Origin: a virus
Direction: 5' to 3' (one strand)
Length of the DNA stretch: 51,745 bases
IMG/VR virus record: IMGVR_UViG_3300030109_003169
Span: 1-51,745 of that record
Shown: positions 41,180 to 50,083 of the stretch, one piece after another
Layout of the letters: every line of letters starts with the position of its first letter
Position numbering within the stretch: the first letter of the stretch is position 1
The notes under the pieces: model-generated
Told to the model about the DNA's origin: nothing
The model's input: the letters and a program-made list of their open reading frames with translations, nothing else
Databases searched by the model: none
Program-made: the position numbers and the translations under genes

Positions 41180-41880
41180 TATTGCCAATTATGAGCATCA
41201 GCCCATATTTTTGTTATTTTTGGAAATGTATCATGCATCAAATCCAATAAGGATTTAGCATATTCTTGTATCTCTATCTGTGATGTCTTTTCATTTCTCA
41301 ATTCTATAAAATTCATTATCGCCTGAAACGATGCTGTCCAATATACTTCTGTGTATTGATTTAGTGGTAAGATGATTCTTGCCTGTTCTTTAGCCATACC
41401 AGCATCAATCATTCTATCATACGCCATTTCTACTTGTCTCATATACTCATTGAAAACACTCGACATTCTCTTCTGTTGTAAGTCATCTAATACACCCTCT
41501 GATGCTTGTTTATTGTCATCAGATTGTTTTCTCCAAATAGATGGTACATAAAAATCCTCTACTGGCACATAACGACCACTAATCTCATTCCACGCGTGAT
41601 CTTTCGCAGATGAATTAGATGTGGTTTCAATACCAACTACGTGTTTGTACCATTGTCTCATTACGAACTCTGGCGCTTTAATGTGAAACTGAACCTGTAA
41701 ATGTCTAAATGGTGAATAGTGTTTGTATTTTGCCAAATAACGAACTAATCTTTCGTCTGATTTATCCCAATATTTTTTTCTTTTACCGAATGATACACGA
41801 GCTGAATTGACGACTGTTAAATCATTTCCTAATGAATCTACAACCTCAATAAAGCCTTTATCCAAGACTTGATTTTTCAT
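41179..41880 (-). CDS. thyX: Flavin-dependent thymidylate synthase ThyX
   Basis: This 233-aa enzyme methylates dUMP to dTMP with folate and FAD. YKHYSPFRHLQVQFHIKAPE and FVMRQWYKHVVG lead into HAWNEISGRYVPVEDFY, the substrate-binding block, and LPLNQYTEVYWTASFQAIMNF carries the C-terminal FAD/dUMP region. The canonical RHRxxSxNExSxRY motif is altered: RQWYKH is followed by about 17 residues before WNEISGRY. It supplies dTTP with the class II RNR. It starts a transcript after the 54-nt gap at 41881-41934. Confidence 0.9.
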   Translation of the reverse strand: MKNQVLDKGFIEVVDSLGNDLTVVNSARVSFGKRKKYWDKSDERLVRYLAKYKHYSPFRHLQVQFHIKAPEFVMRQWYKHVVGIETTSNSSAKDHAWNEISGRYVPVEDFYVPSIWRKQSDDNKQASEGVLDDLQQKRMSSVFNEYMRQVEMAYDRMIDAGMAKEQARIILPLNQYTEVYWTASFQAIMNFIELRNEKTSQIEIQEYAKSLLDLMHDTFPKITKIWADAHNWQ

Positions 41881-41896
41881 AACTATAACCTTAATT

Positions 41897-41904
41897 TACT
41901 TATA
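41897..41904 (-). promoter_or_regulatory. T4-late-like TATAAGTA box upstream of thyX
   Basis: TATAAGTA (41904-41897) differs at one position from the T4 late-promoter box TATAAATA and lies 16 nt before the thyX ATG, in the only gap between the virion genes and the nucleotide genes. No good -35 precedes it. The box overlaps a 10-bp palindrome (ACTTATAAGT). Confidence 0.35.
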
Positions 41905-41934
41905 AGTATTAAATAAAAATCCGAAAATGTAAAA

Positions 41935-42852
41935 TTAATATGAGCTTCCGCCACCACCACCAGTTGCTCCACCTGTCATTGCGCCAGGTGGTGGGCCTCC
42001 CGAGCCAGCGCTATATCCTGATGGTGCTTGATTTTGTGTAACTGTATTTGAGCTTGTGCCTGGATCTGGAGCATTTTCTACACCATAAACAAATGCAGAC
42101 TGAGTTAATCTTTCTCTCGTTATTTCCTCAGGTGTTTGGTCAGTAATTTTTCTGTAATATTGAAAGGGATTCAATAGTCCACCAATATTAGGCCATACTT
42201 CAGCTGCTAACTCTGTTTTTCTACGATTGGCTAACTCAACTGATTCGGGAGTTCCTGTTAAATACCAATCTACATTAAGATACAAATACAATGGTGATGA
42301 ATCCATATCATCGGGTAATATTTCAAATGGTAGCGCTCTTTCATCATTTGCTTTTTTAGCAAAGCATCTTGTGAAAACACCTTTACTATAATCAGCATCA
42401 TTTGGTAAAGGAACATTACCATTTAGTATAATAGGATCTTGTTGATTCAATTCATTATAGTAACTAATTATAAATGATTGTCGATTTATTGGATAAATAA
42501 TTTCACTAAAAGCATTGTGTTTATGTGAAGTCATAAAAATCTCTTCATTTTCTCTTGTGTAATGTACGTGATATTGTGTTCCTTTTTTTATTACTTTTCC
42601 TTTTCTAGTTCTAAATTCATTTTTTTCAGCTATCTGTCCTGTAACAGCCCTAACAGTTCTATTAGTTATATCTTCAATAATAGGATTAAATAATTCAATA
42701 CCCAACCTACGTGACTCTTGAATATTTTTTCTAAATTGAAGTGTTTCGGGTGTAATAATGAGTTGGGAATCAATAACAGACTGTTCTTCTGCAATCGCCT
42801 GTGTGGCTTGTTGTTGTGTCATACCCATCATACTTTCTGCTGATAATGCCAT
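41935..42852 (-). CDS. Putative virion protein with Gly/Pro-rich tail
   Basis: The 305-aa protein has a soluble alpha/beta body (FRKNIQESRRLGIELFNPI, KGTQYHVHYTRENEEIF) and a C-terminal tail of Gly, Ser and Pro (GGPPPGAMTGGATGGGGG) like flexible ends of phage structural proteins. I do not recognise a named family. It is the last gene of the structural block in the transcription direction, 10 nt after the 1316-aa gene. A baseplate or tail role is suggested by position only. Confidence 0.55.
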   Translation of the reverse strand: MALSAESMMGMTQQQATQAIAEEQSVIDSQLIITPETLQFRKNIQESRRLGIELFNPIIEDITNRTVRAVTGQIAEKNEFRTRKGKVIKKGTQYHVHYTRENEEIFMTSHKHNAFSEIIYPINRQSFIISYYNELNQQDPIILNGNVPLPNDADYSKGVFTRCFAKKANDERALPFEILPDDMDSSPLYLYLNVDWYLTGTPESVELANRRKTELAAEVWPNIGGLLNPFQYYRKITDQTPEEITRERLTQSAFVYGVENAPDPGTSSNTVTQNQAPSGYSAGSGGPPPGAMTGGATGGGGGSSY

Positions 42853-42862
42853 TTTTTACTCC

Positions 42863-45800
42863 TTATCTATTATCGTATTTTGCAATATATGTTGAACTAA
42901 AATATCTACCGCTAGCCAGTAGTACAGCCTCATTTGAATCCACAATAGCTCTGTTTGAAATTCCAGTTGAATTTGGTGGTTCTATATTATCATCCCAAAA
43001 AGCTTGTCTGACTGCTTTTGGTACTGGTGTTTTTCCACTTGCCTCACCATAAATTTTTTGTTGTTTGTAATCACCATTATTACGTTGTGTTTGAGTACTT
43101 GCGTATTCAGTTCTCCAAAGTGGTATAATTCTATATATAATCCTATTATCTGCTCCATCAGCTTTATAAGTAGTTTTTGCTGGTACTGGATTAGATTTAC
43201 GTTTTGGTGCTTTCTGTCTTTGTTCCCTTTTAACCTTTTGTGTAGGTGTTTCCATTATCTTAGGTGGTGTTGGTGGTGGTGGAGTTGCTGGAGGCGTTGG
43301 TTTTGGTTTAGGTTTTGGAATAACTGCAACTTCAGGCTCTTCATATTCTACCACTGTAACAGTAGGCGCAACTGCAGTCTTTGGTGGTTCAACTGTCTTA
43401 ACCACTACTGGCATTGTTATTTTTGGTTGACCAGGAGACTGCTTTATAACTTTTATTATTTCTTGCTCTACAGGAACCTCTGGCTCTTCCACAACTTCAA
43501 CTATTGGCATCGGTTTTTCTGGCATAGCATCAGGCTTTTCTTCTGCTGGTGGTATTCCATTATTAATAACTGTTGGTCCTACAAATGGTTCTTCAGCAGG
43601 AGGCGTAGCCTCAGGTTCGGGAACAGGTTCAATATAATCTTCAGGATTAGGTTTAAATTTATAAGTTTCTAATGGTGGTAAAGTAAATTGATTATTTAAT
43701 CCAAAACCACTAAAAGCTGAATCTGGTCCTATTTCACCTGGTTCTTCAGGTGGTTGAGCAGGTGGTTGTGGTGTCTTTTTAAGAACTTTTGCTGGTGGAG
43801 CTTCTACTGTTTCAAATTGTAATCCATCAAGATCTGGAATAGAATTATATCTCATTTTGGTGTTAATTTCAGTATTCCAAGTTGCCGAATCTACTTTCTG
43901 ATTCAAAGTGAATATTTGAAAATAAACAAGAGGCCCAAAATCTGTATTATCTTTTACTATATTAGCATTATATTTTTGTTGTATGTAATCAGTTTGAATT
44001 AAATCACCTGGCATAATTCCACCTATACCATCTATTGTTAAACCAAGTTCGGCTGGAATAATATCATCTGTACTAAATGATTTAGTAGGTGTTGAGGAAT
44101 TAAGGTGACTTCTTAAAACAAATTTTGCATCATCTGACATAGTTATAATATTACTTTGTTCATTGTAATTATAATATTCAACAGTTTGTAATTCGTCTTT
44201 TCTACCTTTAATTGTAACTGGATTATATTGATTTGAACCTGCTTCAGTTTCTCTAATTCTAACTATTGTATCCGTTTTTGAATTTTCATCATAAATAACA
44301 GCAAGCTTTTCTATTGGTTCTTTTTCTTTAACTGTATTTTCTGTGGCTTCAGTATCTTTTTGTTCTGATGATTTATTTCCTGGAACCCATCTATTCCACC
44401 AATAACTAAATTCGTTTAGAGCAATATACATCGGGCCTTTAGTTTTATAATTATTTATTATCTTAGAATTGTAACTTGTATTTTGACTACCGATTTTTAC
44501 TGGCACAAAATAAGATTTAATACCGTGGTCACCTGATTGTGAAGATTTTTTTAAATCTTCTAAATATCTGTCTGCATATACATCAGGAGTATTTTCATCT
44601 GGCGCTTCATCACGTAAAAATAACTTACTTATCTTAGAATTATTTAAATCACTCTCATTTGACGATCCTTTAGTTTTATTTGAACTATAAAGAGTGGTTA
44701 CTGCCATAGAATCTGGAAGTTTAAATTCTAAATTTTGAGTCTTTACTATACTACCAATATTAAACGATGGAAATTTGTAAATCCCTCTTTCAGTAACGGC
44801 GTGAGAGTTTTCTGCAAATTTTGAATAAATTGGTGAATTAACAGAAGCCTTTTGGTCGACTACTTTTATATTTGTAGAATCATATGGGTCTGTAACTAAT
44901 TCAAAATTCCAAACATTATTAAAATTGTTATTTAATTTACTTAATAAATTCTTTATAGCGTTTTCTAATGTACCAGGTGGTTTTACATTAGCTTGGTCTT
45001 GTATAACCGCATCAGGATTTTCTACTCCAAAAGCAGATTGTATCTCTCTGATATTAACCCAAATATTTCTTAAAGCACCTCTTGGTTTAGTATCATCTCT
45101 ATCTACAGAAAATTCTCTTATATTTGGATTGTTCTTTATTCCTTTCCATAAATCTAATTCATATCCAGCCCTTTTGTTAATGTCAGCGTCATCACTTTTA
45201 GCAGTTGTATCTCTAGTGGGTATATTCTCTTTTATAAAAAATTTATTTGGATCGTTAGGAAATAGAAGAGGTGGATTTCTTATAAGAGTTGGTGTCTTTA
45301 CAACATCATTTAAATTTTCAGGATCGACATCTGCATCTAATATAATTCCATATTTCTCAGCCTCTGCTTTTTTATCATCAAAATTGTTTTTATCTTGTAA
45401 AATGTTTCTTAAAAAAGCGGCCTCTATCGGTTCTCCCACTTTTTTAGAATCTGTATCATCTGTGTGTAATACAGTATCTAAACTTCTCATAGTTATTTTG
45501 GCATCTTTGTCGTCTTTACCACCCATAAATGAAACATATCTATTTATTATCTGATCTTCAAACCAACCAAAAGTTACAAATGTTTCATAACTGTGACCAT
45601 GCTTTGTCATCAAAAGAACATTTGGATTATCTGGATCATCGACAATCACAGCAGTTTTTCCCTCTTTTGGTATATACTTTCCTGAAACTATTTGTTTTTT
45701 ATCAGCATCTCTTAGTCCTTTACCTGCGTTTGGAAAAACCATACCAAAGTTTTGGTCTATACCCAATTGAGACTTAACCACAGCAGCGCCTTTCGTTCCA

Positions 45801-46813
45801 AATAAAGCGTAATATTCTATCGTCTTTCTAGAAAACCCAAGTGTTGATATACTCTGTACACTTGCAACAGTAGAATCATCTGCCCAAGGATTTAAAGCAG
45901 CTGCCAAACCCACAGCCACATCCCATCCACCATTTTCAGCTAAATCTATATCTCTCAATGATGAATCAAGAACATAAGTTAGTCCAAACTGATTATAATA
46001 TATAACCTTTCTTAAATTAATAATAGCATTTATTAAATTATCAGGAGGAACAACTATTTTTGATTTTGCTTGAGGTTTACCTATAATTACAGTAGACGCT
46101 TGATTAGAACCTTTGTCTATTGGCATATCAAAAAGAGCAGCGCCCATAGCTGTGATTGTAGTGGTACAATCAAACCCACCATCTTCTCTTAATGTGTAAT
46201 TAAAGTTTTTTACTAACCCACCTATTGCATCATAATCCCCTTTCATCTCTAATATTCGTTGTTGTGGATTTGAAAATATAGATTGGTCTACCACATATTG
46301 TCCGTTACTAACATCTTTAGTTATAAAAGGTGGCACTTCTTTTTCAAAACCTTTTGTAGTGGCATTAGTCCAACCCCAATCTACAACCACAGTTTTACCT
46401 TTTGTTAAAAAATAAGGCGTTAATACATCCAAATCTTCCAAAGTAGTAACCATCCAATTGACAGTGCATTCTCTTATAGCTTTCATTCCACCTTTGTATT
46501 CTACAGAAATGTCTTTTACGCCAGCTACTGGTCTAAATTGATTTCCTCTACTACTATACAAATCTGTACCAAATTTGATTTGTCCAACTTCATCTCTTTC
46601 TCCGCCTGATATAAGAATATTTGGAACTTGAGATTTATTAGAACACATTCTAACAAATGTAGTTCGACTCATAATATCTCTTGGTCTAATAGATTCAATT
46701 TCAGAGCCTGGTGGTTTAGTTGGTTGGCTAGTATTCCTAACTTTCCAACCTAAAGCCCTCTCTTTAGATTTTAACTTTTCTTGAATATTTTTACTTATAA
46801 ACTTTGTAAACAT
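42863..46813 (-). CDS. Very large putative baseplate/tail protein with Pro-rich segment
   Basis: This 1316-aa protein has a folded N-terminal region (about 1-330, with VKDISVEYKGGMKAIRECTV and DLDVLTPYFLTKGKTVVVDW), a long middle part, and from about residue 1060 to 1240 a Pro/Glu/Lys-rich stretch (PKPKPKPTPPATPPPPTPPK) before a short C-terminal domain. The size and position beside gp53 suggest a baseplate hub- or wedge-associated protein, perhaps equivalent to several smaller T4 proteins, but I cannot map it to a specific T4 gene. The Pro-rich part may be an extended arm. Confidence 0.6.
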   Translation of the reverse strand: MFTKFISKNIQEKLKSKERALGWKVRNTSQPTKPPGSEIESIRPRDIMSRTTFVRMCSNKSQVPNILISGGERDEVGQIKFGTDLYSSRGNQFRPVAGVKDISVEYKGGMKAIRECTVNWMVTTLEDLDVLTPYFLTKGKTVVVDWGWTNATTKGFEKEVPPFITKDVSNGQYVVDQSIFSNPQQRILEMKGDYDAIGGLVKNFNYTLREDGGFDCTTTITAMGAALFDMPIDKGSNQASTVIIGKPQAKSKIVVPPDNLINAIINLRKVIYYNQFGLTYVLDSSLRDIDLAENGGWDVAVGLAAALNPWADDSTVASVQSISTLGFSRKTIEYYALFGTKGAAVVKSQLGIDQNFGMVFPNAGKGLRDADKKQIVSGKYIPKEGKTAVIVDDPDNPNVLLMTKHGHSYETFVTFGWFEDQIINRYVSFMGGKDDKDAKITMRSLDTVLHTDDTDSKKVGEPIEAAFLRNILQDKNNFDDKKAEAEKYGIILDADVDPENLNDVVKTPTLIRNPPLLFPNDPNKFFIKENIPTRDTTAKSDDADINKRAGYELDLWKGIKNNPNIREFSVDRDDTKPRGALRNIWVNIREIQSAFGVENPDAVIQDQANVKPPGTLENAIKNLLSKLNNNFNNVWNFELVTDPYDSTNIKVVDQKASVNSPIYSKFAENSHAVTERGIYKFPSFNIGSIVKTQNLEFKLPDSMAVTTLYSSNKTKGSSNESDLNNSKISKLFLRDEAPDENTPDVYADRYLEDLKKSSQSGDHGIKSYFVPVKIGSQNTSYNSKIINNYKTKGPMYIALNEFSYWWNRWVPGNKSSEQKDTEATENTVKEKEPIEKLAVIYDENSKTDTIVRIRETEAGSNQYNPVTIKGRKDELQTVEYYNYNEQSNIITMSDDAKFVLRSHLNSSTPTKSFSTDDIIPAELGLTIDGIGGIMPGDLIQTDYIQQKYNANIVKDNTDFGPLVYFQIFTLNQKVDSATWNTEINTKMRYNSIPDLDGLQFETVEAPPAKVLKKTPQPPAQPPEEPGEIGPDSAFSGFGLNNQFTLPPLETYKFKPNPEDYIEPVPEPEATPPAEEPFVGPTVINNGIPPAEEKPDAMPEKPMPIVEVVEEPEVPVEQEIIKVIKQSPGQPKITMPVVVKTVEPPKTAVAPTVTVVEYEEPEVAVIPKPKPKPTPPATPPPPTPPKIMETPTQKVKREQRQKAPKRKSNPVPAKTTYKADGADNRIIYRIIPLWRTEYASTQTQRNNGDYKQQKIYGEASGKTPVPKAVRQAFWDDNIEPPNSTGISNRAIVDSNEAVLLASGRYFSSTYIAKYDNR

Positions 46814-46814
46814 T

Positions 46815-47108
46815 TTAAGAGTTGCTGTTATAAACGGATTCTAATATATCATCTATTACTGTTGGTACTCTCAATTTGACATCTGTTCTTGGTGCAATAT
46901 CACCTTTACTTAATTCATTAGCTTTAGCTATAATCCACCAAAGATTTGAGTCACCATAATATCTTTGTGCCATATTATCAAATCTTTCTCCATATACAGG
47001 ATAAACAAATATATCTGAATCTTTAATTGGTATATTTGGAACAATAGTTGGTCTGTAAAACCTAACATTGTTTTTATCTTTCAATATTTTTGCGTTTTTG
47101 TATCTCAT
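46815..47108 (-). CDS. 53: Baseplate wedge protein, T4 gp53-like
   Basis: The 97-aa protein has VRFYRPTIVPNIPIKDSDIF, then YGERFDNMAQRYYGDSNLWW and VKLRVPTVIDDI. This matches the gp53 pattern: a short N-terminal arm followed by a LysM-like module with RYYGDSxLWWxIxxxN. gp53 joins adjacent baseplate wedges during assembly in T4-like phages. It is 1 nt from the gene on each side, fixing it in the baseplate operon and supporting the myovirus interpretation. Confidence 0.85.
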   Translation of the reverse strand: MRYKNAKILKDKNNVRFYRPTIVPNIPIKDSDIFVYPVYGERFDNMAQRYYGDSNLWWIIAKANELSKGDIAPRTDVKLRVPTVIDDILESVYNSNS

Positions 47109-47109
47109 T

Positions 47110-50073
47110 TTATGGTTGTCCTAATTCTTTATATAATGGTCTGTAATCAGAACCATTATTGTTTCTGTTTGGATAATCATTGAATCCTAAATCAGATGTG
47201 TTTGTGAATCTGTTTACAGCAGCACCCTCTACGATAGTTGGTGCTGAACTACCATCTGGCAACCATTTTAATCCATAATGTTTTCCTTTCGATGCCAATA
47301 CATTATTACCTATGTACTTAAACTCACATTGACAAGAGATAAAATGTGGAAATTGTAAACCATCACTTATTTCCCAAGTTGAGGCATCTTCTACTGTTAC
47401 AGTTAAAGAGCCAAGCAAACCCATAGCCCCATTAAACATATCACCGAGAGTCAAAGACATAAGTGGTGTAACCATTCTTTCTTCTGGCGTATATGATGGG
47501 TAGCACATACCAACTAAATAGTTTAGTTTTTCCATTAATACTGGCATTTCTTGCGCTGTTTTAGGAACTACTTTAAATCCAAAACTTATACTTCTATCAG
47601 CACCTTGATATACATAAACTTTATCTGGTCTACCTACATATCTTTCCTCTCCGTATTCAGGAGTTATAGAATCTGATATTCCATCTAAAATAGCTCTAAA
47701 TATAATAAACTTATTATTAACCATATCGTGAAATTTAAATTTTACAAAATCAGTAATAAGTTGGTCACCAATCTTTTCATCTTTCGTACCATATGGTAAT
47801 AGATTTACTTTATCAACATTACTACTTTTTACACCACCCTTTCTAAGAGCCTCAACACCAGTTAATTTATCAAATGTAGTATTGTTGTCAATTCTTCCTG
47901 GATCTCCAATAAAACCATTAGTTACTGCTTCCTCATTCTTTTTAAAATTTTCGTCACTATTTTGAATTGAGTCGGCTAATCTATTTCTTTCAGAGTGTGA
48001 ATCTAAAAAGTTTTCATACCTATTACTTTGTTTTAAATCAGCGTATCCCAATGCTGCATGTCGTTTTATATTTTCTGTGTTATTATAAGCAGTTTTTGGA
48101 TTAAAAGTACCACCTTTCTTTTCTTCAATTTGTTCTGCTTCAGCTTTAGCATCACCAATGCCACCAATAAAAGAAATTCCACCTTTACCAACTGATTTTG
48201 GAGCAGAAGATACTGGAAATAAATATTTGTTTGGATTCATAAGCAACATAGAAGTTCCTAAATCTCTTCCACCTATTGTCGCACTTCCAAAAATTCCTAA
48301 GTCTAAAGTTTGTTCTTTTACAAGTTCAGGATTACTCTGCATAGCAATTCTACTACCCCAACCTTTATCAGAACTATTAAATTTTAATCCTTCAGCAATT
48401 GTCTTTACTGTATTATCTGTTATTTGGTCTAAAATAAAATTAGGAACTCTCTCCAATGGATTGACATCTTCATATCTACCACCACCTACGTGTCTTTCAG
48501 GATGTCCTATTGGAAGAGCAGCGGTTGCTATTATTCCACCCAAACCTCTTGCGAATTCTGATATATTAGATTGTGCAGTTGCTGATGAATAAATAGCATC
48601 ATAAACTGCGTTATAAACATCTCCTCCGCCGACAAGACTAAGAGCAGATAAAGGATTATAAATTTTACTTTCTAATGTAGGATTAAGTCCTTGTAAAACA
48701 TATTGTTTACCTATAAATCCTAAACCATCCATCGTCAATAGGAACTTACCAATTCTAAATTTATCTGTTATACTTCTACTAATTAATCCTGTAAAGCCTG
48801 GTGCTCCTCTTACAAAACCACCCAATATACTATCTACAGTATTTGCAAGACCACCAAAAAATGAACCAATTGGATTTTCAGTTTCGATTGGGTCTAAGCC
48901 CCAATTGTTTCCTACTTCTCTTAAAATAAAAGGTTGTCTAAATAAATCAAAGTTGTTTGGGTCTGCCAATTCTCTATATGTTTTAGAAAATGGTTTACCA
49001 TCTTGCAATCCACCTGGAACATTTTGAAATGTACCACCATCAAATTTAAATAAATCTGCAACATAATCAGAATCCTCATAAGTCTTTTTTAATGTCGAAA
49101 CAGAAAATTCACTTTGAAGTGTGTCCATATTTGGTCCATCTTCTGTGGTTCTAAAATTTTCTCTTGGTAAATTTTGAGTTGTCTGTCCACCTGGTGCAGT
49201 AAATCCAGTTGGGAATGAATATTCATTGTCCTCACCAATTGTTTCGGGCGTAGAAAATTGTGAAGTTCTTCCTGTTAGTGGCAATAAACTAGCAAACTCA
49301 ACCACATCACCACCGATTGGCGATTTAATATCATCAGCCATAATATGTATAGAACCATCTTTATATCTATCTCTCGTATTAAGACCACCAATACTTCCAA
49401 ATTCAACTACATATTCACCCTCTAAAAAAGGACTTGGTAGCGCAACATTAGTAAATGGTGCTGTTACTGAAGAATGAAATGGTGGCGTTTCGGCCTCTCT
49501 TACTCTATCACGAAAAATAGTAAAATCAAATTGATTTTGTACAGGTAATAAAGATGAACCGTGTGCGCCTTCATATAATGGTGTATCGTCAAATGGCGAT
49601 ATTGTAAATTGTGTGGGACCTGTAGATGTGTGTTGTTCTACTGCTCTCGTCAAAGTTAAATCATTTGAGAATGGTTCAGTTGGATTGTAAGAACTCAAAT
49701 AATCTGCAATCGGTGTAGTCATAAAAGCAGAAGTAAATTGTGGTTGATTTACAGGTGACAATATTGTGTCCGAATCAAATACGTGTGATGGATCAGATAA
49801 TCCTACGCCTGGTAATTCAGAATACTCTCCTTGCTGCCCATAAGCATTTCGAGTCTTTTCATTAGGTCTAACTCCAGCATTTGGAGCAACTATAGTTCCC
49901 TCTTTAACTTTATGATAAAGAGATTCTAAATCTGTTTTAGGTGTAAATCCATCAGCACCACCAGTTTGATTATCAAAGAAATCTACACCCTTTTCAATTT
50001 GATTGTCAATACTATCGGGAGTTGTCTGTCCTTTAAAAGCCGATAAATCTGATACTAAGTCTTTAAGTGCCAC
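47110..50073 (-). CDS. Large putative baseplate/tail structural protein
   Basis: The 987-aa protein starts at GTG with TTAGGAG 7 nt upstream. Its N-terminal half is rich in Asn, Thr, Pro and Gly, low in Cys, typical of virion proteins; residues about 400-540 contain hydrophobic Gly-rich stretches. The C-terminal domain (about 790-960) with KFIIFRAILDGISDS, YVYQGADRSISFGFKVVPKT and FISCQCEFKYIGNN looks like a beta-sandwich tail-tube/baseplate fold. I cannot assign a T4 counterpart. It lies between the tape-measure-like gene and gp53. Confidence 0.6.
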   Translation of the reverse strand: MALKDLVSDLSAFKGQTTPDSIDNQIEKGVDFFDNQTGGADGFTPKTDLESLYHKVKEGTIVAPNAGVRPNEKTRNAYGQQGEYSELPGVGLSDPSHVFDSDTILSPVNQPQFTSAFMTTPIADYLSSYNPTEPFSNDLTLTRAVEQHTSTGPTQFTISPFDDTPLYEGAHGSSLLPVQNQFDFTIFRDRVREAETPPFHSSVTAPFTNVALPSPFLEGEYVVEFGSIGGLNTRDRYKDGSIHIMADDIKSPIGGDVVEFASLLPLTGRTSQFSTPETIGEDNEYSFPTGFTAPGGQTTQNLPRENFRTTEDGPNMDTLQSEFSVSTLKKTYEDSDYVADLFKFDGGTFQNVPGGLQDGKPFSKTYRELADPNNFDLFRQPFILREVGNNWGLDPIETENPIGSFFGGLANTVDSILGGFVRGAPGFTGLISRSITDKFRIGKFLLTMDGLGFIGKQYVLQGLNPTLESKIYNPLSALSLVGGGDVYNAVYDAIYSSATAQSNISEFARGLGGIIATAALPIGHPERHVGGGRYEDVNPLERVPNFILDQITDNTVKTIAEGLKFNSSDKGWGSRIAMQSNPELVKEQTLDLGIFGSATIGGRDLGTSMLLMNPNKYLFPVSSAPKSVGKGGISFIGGIGDAKAEAEQIEEKKGGTFNPKTAYNNTENIKRHAALGYADLKQSNRYENFLDSHSERNRLADSIQNSDENFKKNEEAVTNGFIGDPGRIDNNTTFDKLTGVEALRKGGVKSSNVDKVNLLPYGTKDEKIGDQLITDFVKFKFHDMVNNKFIIFRAILDGISDSITPEYGEERYVGRPDKVYVYQGADRSISFGFKVVPKTAQEMPVLMEKLNYLVGMCYPSYTPEERMVTPLMSLTLGDMFNGAMGLLGSLTVTVEDASTWEISDGLQFPHFISCQCEFKYIGNNVLASKGKHYGLKWLPDGSSAPTIVEGAAVNRFTNTSDLGFNDYPNRNNNGSDYRPLYKELGQP

Positions 50074-50083
50074 TCTATGTCTC

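Noticed and set aside
43004-43672. Long plus-strand open frame (222 aa), very rich in Trp, Phe, Cys and Arg
   Set aside because: It is the antisense of the Pro/Glu/Lys-rich part of the 1316-aa virion protein; composition is an artefact and no ribosome-binding site or family motif is present.
44925-45554. Plus-strand open frame (209 aa) rich in Ser and Leu
   Set aside because: Antisense of the same 1316-aa gene, which has clear strand continuity with gp53; no recognisable domain.
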